NCBI RefSeq assembly: GCF_002019855.1 | Contig: NZ_CM007717.1 | Location: forward strand, 7,945,750-8,009,749 | DNA: 64,000 nucleotides | Direction of reading: 5' to 3' | Origin: Streptomyces antibioticus | GTDB lineage: Bacteria > Actinomycetota > Actinomycetes > Streptomycetales > Streptomycetaceae | Shown here: positions 8,956 through 17,747 of the stretch, piece by piece | How positions within the stretch are numbered: position 1 is the stretch's first letter | Layout of the letters: each line of letters begins with the position of its first letter | Position numbers and translations under genes: made by a program | The notes under the pieces: generated by a model | What the model was told of the DNA's origin: nothing | What the model saw: the letters and a program-made list of their open reading frames with translations, nothing else | Databases searched by the model: none

Positions 8956-9180
8956 TCAGTAGGCGGGGTGTTTGACCAGCAGGTCGGCCCGGCCGGTGAT
9001 CTCCGGTCCGTAGACCCGCTCCTGCCAGTCCTCGGCGGGGACCGGCTCCAGGGCGATGGAGACCGCGCCCTCCTCGACGTCGAACGCGGCGGTCACCGCG
9101 TCGGTCACGGCCGCGACGAGGGCGGCCCGGCGGTCGGCGTCGAGATCCTTGGGGAAGTGACGGACGGTGACATGGGGCAT
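8956..9180 (-). CDS. 4-oxalocrotonate tautomerase-family protein
   Basis: A 74-residue protein that starts MPHVTVRHFPKDL. Removal of Met would expose Pro as the catalytic base, the hallmark of the tautomerase superfamily. The length is close to the 62-75 residues usual for single-domain members. These enzymes catalyse keto-enol tautomerisation or hydration of small unsaturated acids. It is the second gene of the NRPS operon, 28 bp after the NRPS stop. Acting on an oxidised, unsaturated glutamine-derived product would fit the chemistry, but this is inference. Confidence 0.85.
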   Translation of the reverse strand: MPHVTVRHFPKDLDADRRAALVAAVTDAVTAAFDVEEGAVSIALEPVPAEDWQERVYGPEITGRADLLVKHPAY

Positions 9181-9208
9181 GCGGGGGCTCCTTCGGGCGT
9201 GCTGCGGT

Positions 9209-12200
9209 TCAGTGGTGGTCGAGCCGGCGGATCGCGGCGGACAGTTCGTGGACCCCGGGGGCGCGCAGCAGCCCGTAGTGGTCGGCCGCCAACGCGACGA
9301 CCACGGGCGGGCGTTCGGACCAGCCGCTGACGCCGTCGAGGAAGGAGTAGTCGTCGCCCGCGGCCTTGAAGACGCGGACGGGTGCGCTGATCCGGTGTTC
9401 CAGGAGTTCGCCGAACGTGTACTCGAAGGTGTAGGTGAGGCGGACGATCTCGGTGATCCGCCGCACCAGTTCGGCGCCCAGATGCGGGTACCGCTCGCCG
9501 ACGAAGGCCGCGAAGGAGTCCGGGCCGGTGGCCGTGGCCAGGCAGTCGGCCAGCTCGGGGCCGTCGATCCGGCCGGCGAACACCGAGTAGAGGATGGTCA
9601 GGAAGGTGGGGTCGCCCCAGTCCGCCGCGCGTGCGGCGCCGTCGGCGGCGGGGCGGGGTGCCGTACGGCTGCGGATCCTGGGGGAGCCGGGGGCGATCAG
9701 GTTGAGATGGTCCACCCGGTGCCCGGCGGCCTCCAGTTGATGGGCCGTCTCGAAGGCGACCCGGGCGCCGAAGGAGTAGCCCCACAGCGTGTACGGCCCC
9801 TCCGGCTGGGTGCGCAGGATCAGTTCCGCGTCGGCGGCGGCCATCTCCCGGATGCCCCGGTACGGCCGTTCGCCCGCGTTGACGCCGTGCGCCTGCACCC
9901 CGAGGAAAGGGCGGCCGCCGTCGGTCTCGGCGGCCAGCGCGCGCAGGTTCATGGGGTAGCCGCCGAGGCCGGGCCAGCAGAACACCGGCCGTGCGGTGGA
10001 GTCTTGGCCGGCCGGGCGCAGCGGGACCAGCCGGGACAGCCCGGGCCGTGCCTCGCCGGTGGCGGCGCGCGCCGACTCGACGCTCAGGGCGAGCTTCTCC
10101 ACCGTCGGGGCGTCGAAGAGGACTTGGAGGGGGAGGGTCGTGCCGAACTCCTTGTTGATGCGGTTGACCAGGGCGACCGCGACCAGCGAGTTGCCGCCCG
10201 TCTCGAAGAAGTCGTCGAGGACCGACGCCTCGTCGCGGTGGAGCAGCTTCCGCCACAGTGCGGCGACCCGCTCCTCGGCCGGGGTGCGCGGCGCGGTGAA
10301 CGGCCGGTCGGCAGGGCGCGGCACCTCGGTGTCCAGCCGTTCCAGGGCGCGGGTGTCGGTCTTGCCGTTCGGTGTCAGCGGCAGGGCGTCGAGCACGGTG
10401 ACCCGGTTGGGCACCATGTAGTCGGGCAGGAACGCGGCCAGATCGTCCTTGATCATCTCGGCGGGGCCGCGCATGTGGACGACGTCCTCCTTCATGCCCT
10501 CGGCCCGCCGCTGCTCCTCGCTGACCCGCCCGCCGACGAAGAAGTACGACGGCCCGGTCGCCAGGCCCGCCCCGGTGAGGATCCGGTCGACGCGGCGGGC
10601 GGCCGGCAGGGGGTTGCCGGTCTTGGAGCTGTAGCCCGCGGACATCAGCCCGATGCCGAGGTCGTTGAGCTGGAGCCGCTGGAGTTCGCGTCCCAGTGCC
10701 ACATAGCGCAGCCAGGACGGACCGGTGGGGCTGACCACGCTGATGCCGACGGAGGCCCGGTCGTACACCTCCTGGTTGATGGCGATGACGTGCTTCTTCT
10801 GGACCAGTTCGGCGGAGACGGGGCGCAGGCCGCCGCCGGTGTAGGCGTACTGGCCGGCCGGGAGACCGGCGATCCGGCCCGGGTGGGCCTGGACGTACAC
10901 GTCCAGGGGCGGCAGGCCCGGGGGCTCGTCCGGGCCGAGCGGGACGATACGGAAACTGCCCAGGTAGTAGTCCTCGTCGGGGATCCGCAGCCGGTCGCGG
11001 ACGGCCGGGTCGTAGCCGTCCGGCACCACCCGCAGGCCGTGGCCGGGCAGCACCTCGTCGAACAGCCCGAGGATGTGCCCGGTCTCGATCTCCAGGACCT
11101 CCAGGATGTTGTTGCGGTAGACCGGCTCGATCGCCCGGCGTCTGCCGGTGAAGTGCAGGCGCAGAACGGGGCGTCCGGTGGTCTCCCGCTCGCCGATCCG
11201 GACGAGCGTGTGGTCGACCGGGTGGTAGTACGAGTAGCCGGGAGCCAGGCCCGCGACGCCCTCGTGCTCCAGGTGGAGCTGGGTCGCGTACAGCGAACCG
11301 GGTGACGCGTAGCCGTACTTGGGCAGCAGCCGCTCGGTGCTGCGGTACTGGCCGAAGTAGCGCAGGAGGTGTCCCCACTCGTCCCGGGTGAGGTCGGCGG
11401 GGTCGCGCGGCGCGGCGCCGGGCGCGCGGCGCTCCAGCAGCCGCAGGACGTCGTCCTCGCGCAGCTCGCCGCCCTCGAAGAAGCGGTACGTCTTGCGGGC
11501 GAAGACCAACGCCCGCTGCTCCGCGGTGGGTTCACGGCCCGGCAGCTCGGTCACGGGCCGCCCGGCCAGCTCGTCGGGGCCGCGGACGCCCACGTCGGCG
11601 AGCTGGGCCCTGACCTGGAGCTTGCCCGCCTTGGATTGATGGTGCGCCCCGTGGTTGCCCTGGTCCATCAACGCGGCCTCGGCCGGGTCGAGTTCGATGT
11701 AGGACAGCAGGTTCTGATGACCGGTGGCCCGGTCGTCGGCCACGATCACCGCGGCCTTGCGCACCCAGTCGTGCGTCTCGATGCGCAGCCGGATCTCGTC
11801 CAGCTCGATGCGGTAGCCGCGCAGTTTGACCTGGGTGTCGGCGCGGCCCACGTACTGCACGGTGCCGTCGGGGTTCTCGTAGGCGAGGTCGCCGGTGCGG
11901 TACAGCCAGCCGCCCCGGCCCCGGCCGGCGTACGGGCTGTGGAAGAACCGCTCGGCGGTGAGATCGGGGCGCAGCAGATAGCCGCGCGTCAACTGCCGTC
12001 CGCCGATGTACAGTTCGCCGATCTCCCCCGCGGAGACCGGGATGCGTCGCTCGTCGAGGATCAGATACTCGGTGTTGGCGGCCGGGGTGCCGATGGGCAC
12101 CGCCCGGGGCCCCTCCCGCAGGGCGGCCGGATCGACGGTGTGGGACGAGGAGTTGATGGTGCACTCCGTCGGCCCGTACAGATTGACGAGGGTGGCGTGC

Positions 12201-13129
12201 GGCAGGGTCTCCACGCAGCGCCGGGCGAGTTCCCGGGAGAGGATCTCGCCCCCGCTGAAGAGCTGGTCGAGCGAGACAAGCCGTGACGTTTCTTCGAGGT
12301 CGAGCAGCGCCCGCAGCAGCGTCGGCACGCACTGGAGGGTGGTGATGCGGTGCCGCTCGATGTGCTCGGCCATCCGGTCCGGGTCCCGGTAGAGCCCCGG
12401 TTCCCCCATCACCACGGTGGCTCCGCAGGCGGGCGCGAGCAGCTCCCACTGTGCGGCGTCGAAGCTGGTCGGCGTCTTCTGGAGCACCCTGCGGCGCTCG
12501 TCCAGGCCGTGGCTCTCGTGCAGCCAGCGCAACTGGTTGGCCAGCGACCGGTGTTCGATCATCACGCCCTTGGGCCGCCCGGTGCTGCCGGAGGTGTAGA
12601 TGACGTACGCCAGATGGTGCGGCTCGGGGGAGGGGAGCGGGGGCAGGGTGCCGTCGTCGGCACCGGTGATCCCCTGGGCCCGGCCGAAGGCCCGCGCGTC
12701 GGACAGGCTGACCACCCGGGTCTCCGCGGGCGCCAGCTCCCGTAACCGGGGCCGGAGTTCGTCCTGGACGAAGACGATGGCGGCCCGCGCGTCCTCGATC
12801 ATGAACCGGAGGCGCTCCGCCGGATAGTCGGGGGACAGCGGCAGATAGGCGCTCCCGGCCCGCAGGATGCCCCAGGTGCCGAGCGCGAGATCGTACGACG
12901 GGTCGGCCAGGACGCCGATCCGGTCGTCCGGACCGGCCCCCAGATGGCGCAGATACGCGGCCACGAGCGCGCTGTCGTCGGCGAGCCGGCGGTAGGTGAA
13001 CGAGCGGTCCCGGTGTACGACGGCGACGTCCTCGGGGCGGAACCGGACCTGCTCCGCCAGCAGTTCGGGAATCGTCTCACCGGTCCGGGTCGACGTGGTG
13101 CGGACGGCTTCGAGTTCCGTGGTGGGCAT
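9209..13129 (-). CDS. indigoidine synthetase-type NRPS (A-Ox-T-TE)
   Basis: One-module NRPS of 1306 residues, matching the size and layout of BpsA/IndC, which oxidise and cyclise glutamine to indigoidine. A-domain core motifs: YTSGSTGRPKG at about 178-188, NLYGPTE near 316, RTGDL at 411 and RGYRIELDEI near 437. The A domain is then interrupted (about 485-890) by an oxidase of the SagB/McbC nitroreductase type. It resumes with LPDYMVPNRV and LPLTPNGK (Lys 923). The carrier site is GGNSL (Ser 981) and the thioesterase has GYSFG (Ser 1119). By-eye specificity residues D, A, W, Q, F, G, L, I, N, K are those expected for glutamine. There is no condensation domain, as in indigoidine synthetases. 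Codon 129 (12743-12745) is TTA. The frame is open to 13354, but that would add an unlikely 75 residues over the promoter. Confidence 0.92.
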   Translation of the reverse strand: MPTTELEAVRTTSTRTGETIPELLAEQVRFRPEDVAVVHRDRSFTYRRLADDSALVAAYLRHLGAGPDDRIGVLADPSYDLALGTWGILRAGSAYLPLSPDYPAERLRFMIEDARAAIVFVQDELRPRLRELAPAETRVVSLSDARAFGRAQGITGADDGTLPPLPSPEPHHLAYVIYTSGSTGRPKGVMIEHRSLANQLRWLHESHGLDERRRVLQKTPTSFDAAQWELLAPACGATVVMGEPGLYRDPDRMAEHIERHRITTLQCVPTLLRALLDLEETSRLVSLDQLFSGGEILSRELARRCVETLPHATLVNLYGPTECTINSSSHTVDPAALREGPRAVPIGTPAANTEYLILDERRIPVSAGEIGELYIGGRQLTRGYLLRPDLTAERFFHSPYAGRGRGGWLYRTGDLAYENPDGTVQYVGRADTQVKLRGYRIELDEIRLRIETHDWVRKAAVIVADDRATGHQNLLSYIELDPAEAALMDQGNHGAHHQSKAGKLQVRAQLADVGVRGPDELAGRPVTELPGREPTAEQRALVFARKTYRFFEGGELREDDVLRLLERRAPGAAPRDPADLTRDEWGHLLRYFGQYRSTERLLPKYGYASPGSLYATQLHLEHEGVAGLAPGYSYYHPVDHTLVRIGERETTGRPVLRLHFTGRRRAIEPVYRNNILEVLEIETGHILGLFDEVLPGHGLRVVPDGYDPAVRDRLRIPDEDYYLGSFRIVPLGPDEPPGLPPLDVYVQAHPGRIAGLPAGQYAYTGGGLRPVSAELVQKKHVIAINQEVYDRASVGISVVSPTGPSWLRYVALGRELQRLQLNDLGIGLMSAGYSSKTGNPLPAARRVDRILTGAGLATGPSYFFVGGRVSEEQRRAEGMKEDVVHMRGPAEMIKDDLAAFLPDYMVPNRVTVLDALPLTPNGKTDTRALERLDTEVPRPADRPFTAPRTPAEERVAALWRKLLHRDEASVLDDFFETGGNSLVAVALVNRINKEFGTTLPLQVLFDAPTVEKLALSVESARAATGEARPGLSRLVPLRPAGQDSTARPVFCWPGLGGYPMNLRALAAETDGGRPFLGVQAHGVNAGERPYRGIREMAAADAELILRTQPEGPYTLWGYSFGARVAFETAHQLEAAGHRVDHLNLIAPGSPRIRSRTAPRPAADGAARAADWGDPTFLTILYSVFAGRIDGPELADCLATATGPDSFAAFVGERYPHLGAELVRRITEIVRLTYTFEYTFGELLEHRISAPVRVFKAAGDDYSFLDGVSGWSERPPVVVALAADHYGLLRAPGVHELSAAIRRLDHH

Positions 13130-13339
13130 GAACCTGTCTTTCGCTGCGAGGGACGACGGCGCGACGGCAGGCCGCTCGATTTCCCTGTCGTGAATGGGTT
13201 CAGTCGGGAATTCGGTGGGTGAAAGCGGACGGGCATGGCGCAATTCGATGCCTCGAAAAGCTTGCCCGGACAGGCCACTTGTTTTCAACTGCTCCCGGCG
13301 GTCATCATGTTGCAGACAGCAAACTGCCAGGGGGTAAAG

Positions 13340-14398
13340 ATGGACATACGCCAACCGATCGACTGTTCCGCGGTAGCGTCCGCACTAGGCCCCGCACATA
13401 CGCGGGTCTACGCCTGGGCAATTTCTTATCAATTTGTTTCGGTCTCACGAACGGCGGATGTCCTGGGTTTGACCGAATCGGAGGCGAGGCAGATCCTCAC
13501 CGATCTGGAAGACGCCCATCTGCTGGAGAAGTACCGGAACGACGACGCCCGGTCCACGGAATCCGCGGATCCGGCGGAACACCGGTGGCGGATTCTCGAT
13601 CCGCAGGTCGCCGCGGCGCGGCTCGCCTCCCGGGAATCGGCGATGCGGCAGACCGTCGTACGGCTCAGCGAGACCCGCCGGCGGCTGGACGACCTCGCCG
13701 CCCTGCACTCCGCGCTGCGCGGCTCCGGCCCGCCCCGGCACTCCGTCGAAACCTTCGCCGACCGCGCCTCGGCCGGGGCCGTGCTGGCGGAGGCGCTGCT
13801 CGGCTGCCACGACGAGACGGTGAGCTGCCGGCCCGGCGGCACCCACCCCGCCGACCCGTTACGGCCCGCTCCCGACGAGGAGTTACACCTGCTCGCCCGA
13901 GGCGTCCGGTTGCGCGTCCTGCACCCCCACGCGGCACGCCATCGGCCGGCCGCCCGCGCCCATCTGGAACGGCTCACCGCCGCCGGGGCCGAGGTGCGCA
14001 CCATGGCCGAACCGTTCGGCGCGCTGACCGTCGTCGACCGCACCGTCGGTTTTCTGCCGCATCCGGCCGCCGCCGACGGGGTCGTCCGGGTGTGCGAGGA
14101 GGCCACGCTCACCTTTCTGCACCGGGTCTTCGACCAGGCGTGGGAGCGGGCCGAGCCCTTCGCGGGGCCGGACGACGGGCCGGTCCGCGACGAACTGCAC
14201 CGCACGATCCTGAGCCTGCTGAGCGACGGCGTCCGCGACGAGACGATCGCCCGCCGGCTGGGCATCTCCCTGCGGACCTGCCGCCGGCACATCGCCGACA
14301 TCTTCAAGGACCTGGGCGCGGAGAGCCGCTTCCAGGCCGGCTACCTCACAGGCCGACGCGGCGGCCCCGTATCCGAAAGGCCGCCGCGCGCTCATTGA
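13340..14398 (+). CDS. LuxR-type regulator with TrmB-like N terminus, two TTA codons
   Basis: About 352 residues. The N terminus (SRTADVLGLTESEARQILTDLEDAHLL) looks like a winged-helix domain. A central region resembles phospholipase-D-like sensor parts seen in such regulators. The C terminus is a LuxR helix-turn-helix (LLSDGVRDETIARRLGISLR, then RTCRRHIADIF). It is the likely pathway-specific activator of the divergent NRPS operon. Two leucines, codons 174 and 182, are TTA (13859-13861, 13883-13885), so translation should need the rare bldA tRNA. Codons near 13410-13440 are also AT-rich for this genome. GGGGG lies 5 bp before ATG 13340; an alternative start at 13235 is less likely. Confidence 0.85.
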   Translation: MDIRQPIDCSAVASALGPAHTRVYAWAISYQFVSVSRTADVLGLTESEARQILTDLEDAHLLEKYRNDDARSTESADPAEHRWRILDPQVAAARLASRESAMRQTVVRLSETRRRLDDLAALHSALRGSGPPRHSVETFADRASAGAVLAEALLGCHDETVSCRPGGTHPADPLRPAPDEELHLLARGVRLRVLHPHAARHRPAARAHLERLTAAGAEVRTMAEPFGALTVVDRTVGFLPHPAAADGVVRVCEEATLTFLHRVFDQAWERAEPFAGPDDGPVRDELHRTILSLLSDGVRDETIARRLGISLRTCRRHIADIFKDLGAESRFQAGYLTGRRGGPVSERPPRAH

Positions 14399-14418
14399 CC
14401 CCGCCCGCTCAGGGGTGG

Positions 14419-15471
14419 TCACTCATTGGTCAGGGGCAGCCCGGGCGGATTGACCTGCGAGGTGTCGACGGCCTCGTTGGAGAGGTTCCACGCCTTCAGC
14501 CAGGTGGCGTACTGGCCGTTCTCGATGAGGTGGTTGATCGCCTCGGCGACCGGCTCCGCCAGTCCGCTGCCCGTCTTGGTCGTGGCGGCGATCAGCCCCT
14601 GAAGCGTCTCGCCCGCGCCGGAGAACTGCCCCGCGTTACGGGTCGCCTGCGGAGTTTTCGCGGTCTGCGTGACGTGATAAGAAATCGAGGGATTCGGCCC
14701 GAAGAAGGCGTCGATCTTTCCGCCGTTGAGCGCCAGATATGCGCTGTTGTTCTCCGGGAAGTACTTGACCGTCAGCTTCTCGCCCGCCGCCTCCAGCTTC
14801 TTCTTCCACTCCAGGAGAATCTTCTCCTGGTTGGTTCCGGCGCCGACCGCGACCGTCTTTCCGGCCAGGTTCTTGTAGTCGCCGTCGAAGTTCCATTTGT
14901 CATCGGCGAGCGTCTCGAAGGCCAGGTTGTCCTGACGGTAGGAGGCGAAGTCGTACTTCTTCTTCCGCTCCTCGGTCACCGTGATGTTGGAGAAGCCCAC
15001 GTCGATCTTCTGGCTGTCGATTCCGACGAACAGGTTCTCCCAGGTGGAATTCCGCACCTCCGGCTCCAGACCGAGAACCGAGGCGATGAGCCGCCCGAAG
15101 TCCGGTTCGACACCGGTGATGGTCTTCTGGTCGTCCCCCACGTAGTTCAACGGCACCGAACCGGCCGGCAGCGCGCCGATGCCGATGACCAGCTTCCCCG
15201 AGTCCCGTACCGACTCGGGGACCTTGGCGCTGATGGCGGCGACCTCGGCCACCTCCAGGTCGGTCTGCTCGGCCGCGCCGTTGGAGTGCTGTCCGATGGT
15301 CACCGTGGACGACGACTTCGCGCTGCCGGACGCGCCGCCCGAGTCCTCGTCGTCCCCGCACGCGGTCAGGGAGGTGGCGAGAGCGGCGATCACGGCGGCC
15401 GCGGCGACCGGACGCAGTGATCTGCCGAGCGGACGGGACCGGTGCGGGACCCGGGAGCGGAGCATGTGCAT
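14419..15471 (-). CDS. amino-acid ABC transporter substrate-binding lipoprotein (orphan)
   Basis: Extracellular solute-binding protein, family 3, 350 residues. The signal peptide ends in a lipobox, ATSLTACGDD, with Cys near residue 38. The mature protein has the two-lobed pattern of polar amino-acid binders: LVIGIGALPAG, a GVEPDFGRLIASVLGL segment, VGFSNITVTEERK, and AVGAGTNQEK. It should be tethered outside the membrane to deliver an amino acid to an ABC permease. No permease or ATPase gene is adjacent, so it is an orphan or works with a partner elsewhere. Its 3' end faces the LuxR-type regulator gene 20 bp away. Confidence 0.88.
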   Translation of the reverse strand: MHMLRSRVPHRSRPLGRSLRPVAAAAVIAALATSLTACGDDEDSGGASGSAKSSSTVTIGQHSNGAAEQTDLEVAEVAAISAKVPESVRDSGKLVIGIGALPAGSVPLNYVGDDQKTITGVEPDFGRLIASVLGLEPEVRNSTWENLFVGIDSQKIDVGFSNITVTEERKKKYDFASYRQDNLAFETLADDKWNFDGDYKNLAGKTVAVGAGTNQEKILLEWKKKLEAAGEKLTVKYFPENNSAYLALNGGKIDAFFGPNPSISYHVTQTAKTPQATRNAGQFSGAGETLQGLIAATTKTGSGLAEPVAEAINHLIENGQYATWLKAWNLSNEAVDTSQVNPPGLPLTNE

Positions 15472-15976
15472 GGCTGTCCTTCACGGATGAGGCGATCCCC
15501 CGCTGGTGTGCCGGGGGAGAGAGCCGGTGGATCGGAGGCGCGGGGGGAGGCGACGGGTACGGGCGAAGGTCGGACCCGGACGCACGGCGGCCGGGCCTGG
15601 GGAACGGAAGGACACGGGGAAGCGCGGGGACGCGGCGGCCGGGCGGGCCGGACCGTCGGATCAGCTACCGGAGAGCCCGGTGCGGGCGGTCAGAGCCGTA
15701 CGCCCCGCGGACACGCGGAAGACGTACACAGCGGCGACGTACACGACGTACACAGCGGGAGAGGTGAGCCCGTGCGCGACCGGCCGAACACCCGGTTGCC
15801 CCCTCCTGGCATGCGAACATCCCCCATCGTCATGCGTGCCGAGACCGCTCCCGGACGGGGCGGCGCGGCAAAACTGACATGTCCCCCGGATCGAAGTCAA
15901 CGCCGTCGGACAGGACCGCGACTTTGTTCATGCACGTGCAACACCCGCAACAATCAAGGGAGTTGCCCGAGCCGGC
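15472..15976. other. 505-bp intergenic region upstream of the binding-protein gene
   Basis: I see no convincing coding sequence. It must hold the promoter of the leftward binding-protein gene; a GAAGGA ribosome site sits just before its ATG. Lower-GC patches around 15820-15960 (for example near CATGCACGTGCAACAC) could be promoter sequence. A small tandem repeat is at 15721-15758. There are no tRNA or recognised riboswitch features. Confidence 0.5.
15721..15758. repeat. short tandem repeat of GACGTACAC(AGCGG)
   Basis: GACGTACACAGCGG occurs at 15721-15734 and 15745-15758, with a truncated copy GACGTACAC at 15736-15744 between them. The spacing of 9-15 bp would allow cooperative protein binding, but no regulator is identified. 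Confidence 0.6.
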
Positions 15977-16381
15977 TCAGTCCTCGTCGCGATGCGTGAG
16001 AAGCCCGTCGGTGAGCCGCCAGTAGTGCTGGTGCGAAGCCAGCCGCCAGGTCTCGTCGGCGTCGCACGCCCGCGCGACCCACTCGTGCAGTTGGGGGAGG
16101 GCCCGCGTACGCAGAAGGGCCCGGACGGCGGCCCGCCGGGTAGCCGCCACCGGGTGGACGTCGATGCCGAACCCCACCGAGTCCGGGTGGATGCCACGGC
16201 CGTAATTGCGGGAGGAGGGAGGGGTCCACGCCGCCCCCAGGACGATGGTCCCGCTGTCGTGCCCGGTGAGGAAGGACAGGTCCGTGACCCGGTTCATGTA
16301 CGGGCCGAGGCACTCGGTGATGTCGGTGGTGGTCAGGGGCCAGGAGAGGTGCCGGGGCAGCCGTCGGTTCCGTGCGGGCAT
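15977..16381 (-). CDS. hypothetical protein
   Basis: A 134-residue soluble protein I do not recognise. It has no signal peptide or membrane helix, and is rich in His, Arg and Trp. The sequence has an N-terminal basic stretch (MPARNRRLPRH) and a helical C terminus (ASHQHYWRLTDGLLTHRDED). Codon use and GC pattern match neighbouring genes, so it is probably real. It lies 70 bp from the acyltransferase stop, both transcribed leftward, but functional linkage to the mat-type genes is not evident. Confidence 0.55.
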   Translation of the reverse strand: MPARNRRLPRHLSWPLTTTDITECLGPYMNRVTDLSFLTGHDSGTIVLGAAWTPPSSRNYGRGIHPDSVGFGIDVHPVAATRRAAVRALLRTRALPQLHEWVARACDADETWRLASHQHYWRLTDGLLTHRDED

Positions 16382-16451
16382 GCCGATCAGGATGGCAGAC
16401 GCCGGAACGGCGGAAGCCGCCGCGCTCCTCGCGCGACGGCTCCCGTGTGCC

Positions 16452-17747
16452 TCAGGCCGCCTGCCGGGCGCGGCGGGCCTTGCTCCCGCGGCCGTCGGGC
16501 CACAGACGCGGCCTCCGCTTCGCCGCGATGTCCTCGACCCAGCCGGTCGTCAGGATCATCACGCCGATCAGCGGCCACACCAGCGCGAACATCCACCAGT
16601 CGTCGGTGGCGTCCAGGAAGGACTCGGCGCCCGGGCTCTGCATGAAGGGGAGCCGGTACAGCAGGTCGATCAGCGGGACGGCGGCGACGATGAGGAGGTT
16701 GTGCCACAGGTAGATCGTGACAGCGCGGTTGTTGGAGAGCGTGATCAGCCGGTCCCAGCGGGCCAGTCCGCGCGGGAGGACCTGCCACGAGGGCGAGTAC
16801 TGGAGCAGGATCACGACGAACCCGAAGGACCAGGCCGCCTGGGCCAGCGGGATGTCGTTGAGGTCCCAGCCGTCCGGTCCCAGGTGCCCCGAGGCCCACC
16901 ACAGGCCGAAGGCCATGAAGAGCGCCGAGACGGAGACCGCCGCATAGCGGGGGATACGGGCGAGCAGCCCGTCGTGGTGGGCGAAGCCCAGCACCCAGCA
17001 GCCGCCGTAGACGGCGAAGTCGGTGATCGCGTTGCCGGTCTCGCCGGGGATGGTCACCAGGCCCGTGCCGACCACGGCCGTGAGCGCCAGCGGCGCGAGC
17101 AGCGTGACCCAGGGCGCCCTGCGGAACGCCCAGAGCAGCAGCGGTGAGGCGAGCACGAACCACAGGTAGGCCCGCAGGTACCACAGCACCTCCGCCGCCT
17201 GCACGGCCCAGGTGTTCTCGAGCAGCCCGGACGTGGAGCCGAGGTGCCAGGGGAACGGGGGCGCGCCGACCGGGACGACGTAGTTGAGCAGTTCGACGAG
17301 GCCCAGGGTGCCGCCGTGGTCGGGGTCCTTCAGCGGATTCCAGCCGCCGAGGAACATCAGCGTGAGGACGGTCGCGCCGAACACCCACAGCGGCGGCAGG
17401 AGCCGTCGGACGCGGGACCGGATCACGCCCAGGGCCGGACGCTTCAGCGAGCGCGCCATCAGCGAGCCGGCCAGCGCGAACATGACACCCATGGAGGGGA
17501 ACAGCACGGTGAGCCAGGCCCAGCCGAACAGGTGGTAGACGACCACCCGGACCAGGGCGATCGTGCGCAGCAGATCGAGATAGCGGTCGCGGCCCGGCTT
17601 CTTGGGGGCCGCGGAGTCCGGGGCGGTGACCGTGGCCGCGAACGGGTCCGGTTCCGGGAAGGCCGGTGTGGTCCGCTGCCGGGGGACGCCGAAGGCGGGC
17701 GTCCGCTCGGCGCCCCGGCCCGTCCCGGTCGGGTGACCGTGGCTCAT
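16452..17747 (-). CDS. membrane acyltransferase (acyltransferase 3 family), mat locus
   Basis: Integral-membrane acyltransferase of 431 residues with about ten hydrophobic helices. After a Pro-rich N terminus it opens with DRYLDLLRTIALVRVVVYHLFGW, the conserved start of acyltransferase-3 proteins including the catalytic-type His. Family members O-acylate extracellular polysaccharides. Its ATG overlaps the stop of the deacetylase/glycosyltransferase gene (ATGA), so both are made together. It probably decorates, or helps export, the polymer made by that enzyme. Location is the cytoplasmic membrane. Confidence 0.87.
   Translation of the reverse strand: MSHGHPTGTGRGAERTPAFGVPRQRTTPAFPEPDPFAATVTAPDSAAPKKPGRDRYLDLLRTIALVRVVVYHLFGWAWLTVLFPSMGVMFALAGSLMARSLKRPALGVIRSRVRRLLPPLWVFGATVLTLMFLGGWNPLKDPDHGGTLGLVELLNYVVPVGAPPFPWHLGSTSGLLENTWAVQAAEVLWYLRAYLWFVLASPLLLWAFRRAPWVTLLAPLALTAVVGTGLVTIPGETGNAITDFAVYGGCWVLGFAHHDGLLARIPRYAAVSVSALFMAFGLWWASGHLGPDGWDLNDIPLAQAAWSFGFVVILLQYSPSWQVLPRGLARWDRLITLSNNRAVTIYLWHNLLIVAAVPLIDLLYRLPFMQSPGAESFLDATDDWWMFALVWPLIGVMILTTGWVEDIAAKRRPRLWPDGRGSKARRARQAA

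Noticed and set aside
9209..13354. Longer NRPS start at 13354 adding 75 residues
   Set aside because: The extra segment overlaps the start of the divergent regulator gene, has no NRPS-like sequence, and is unlike BpsA-type starts. ATG 13129 gives the expected protein.
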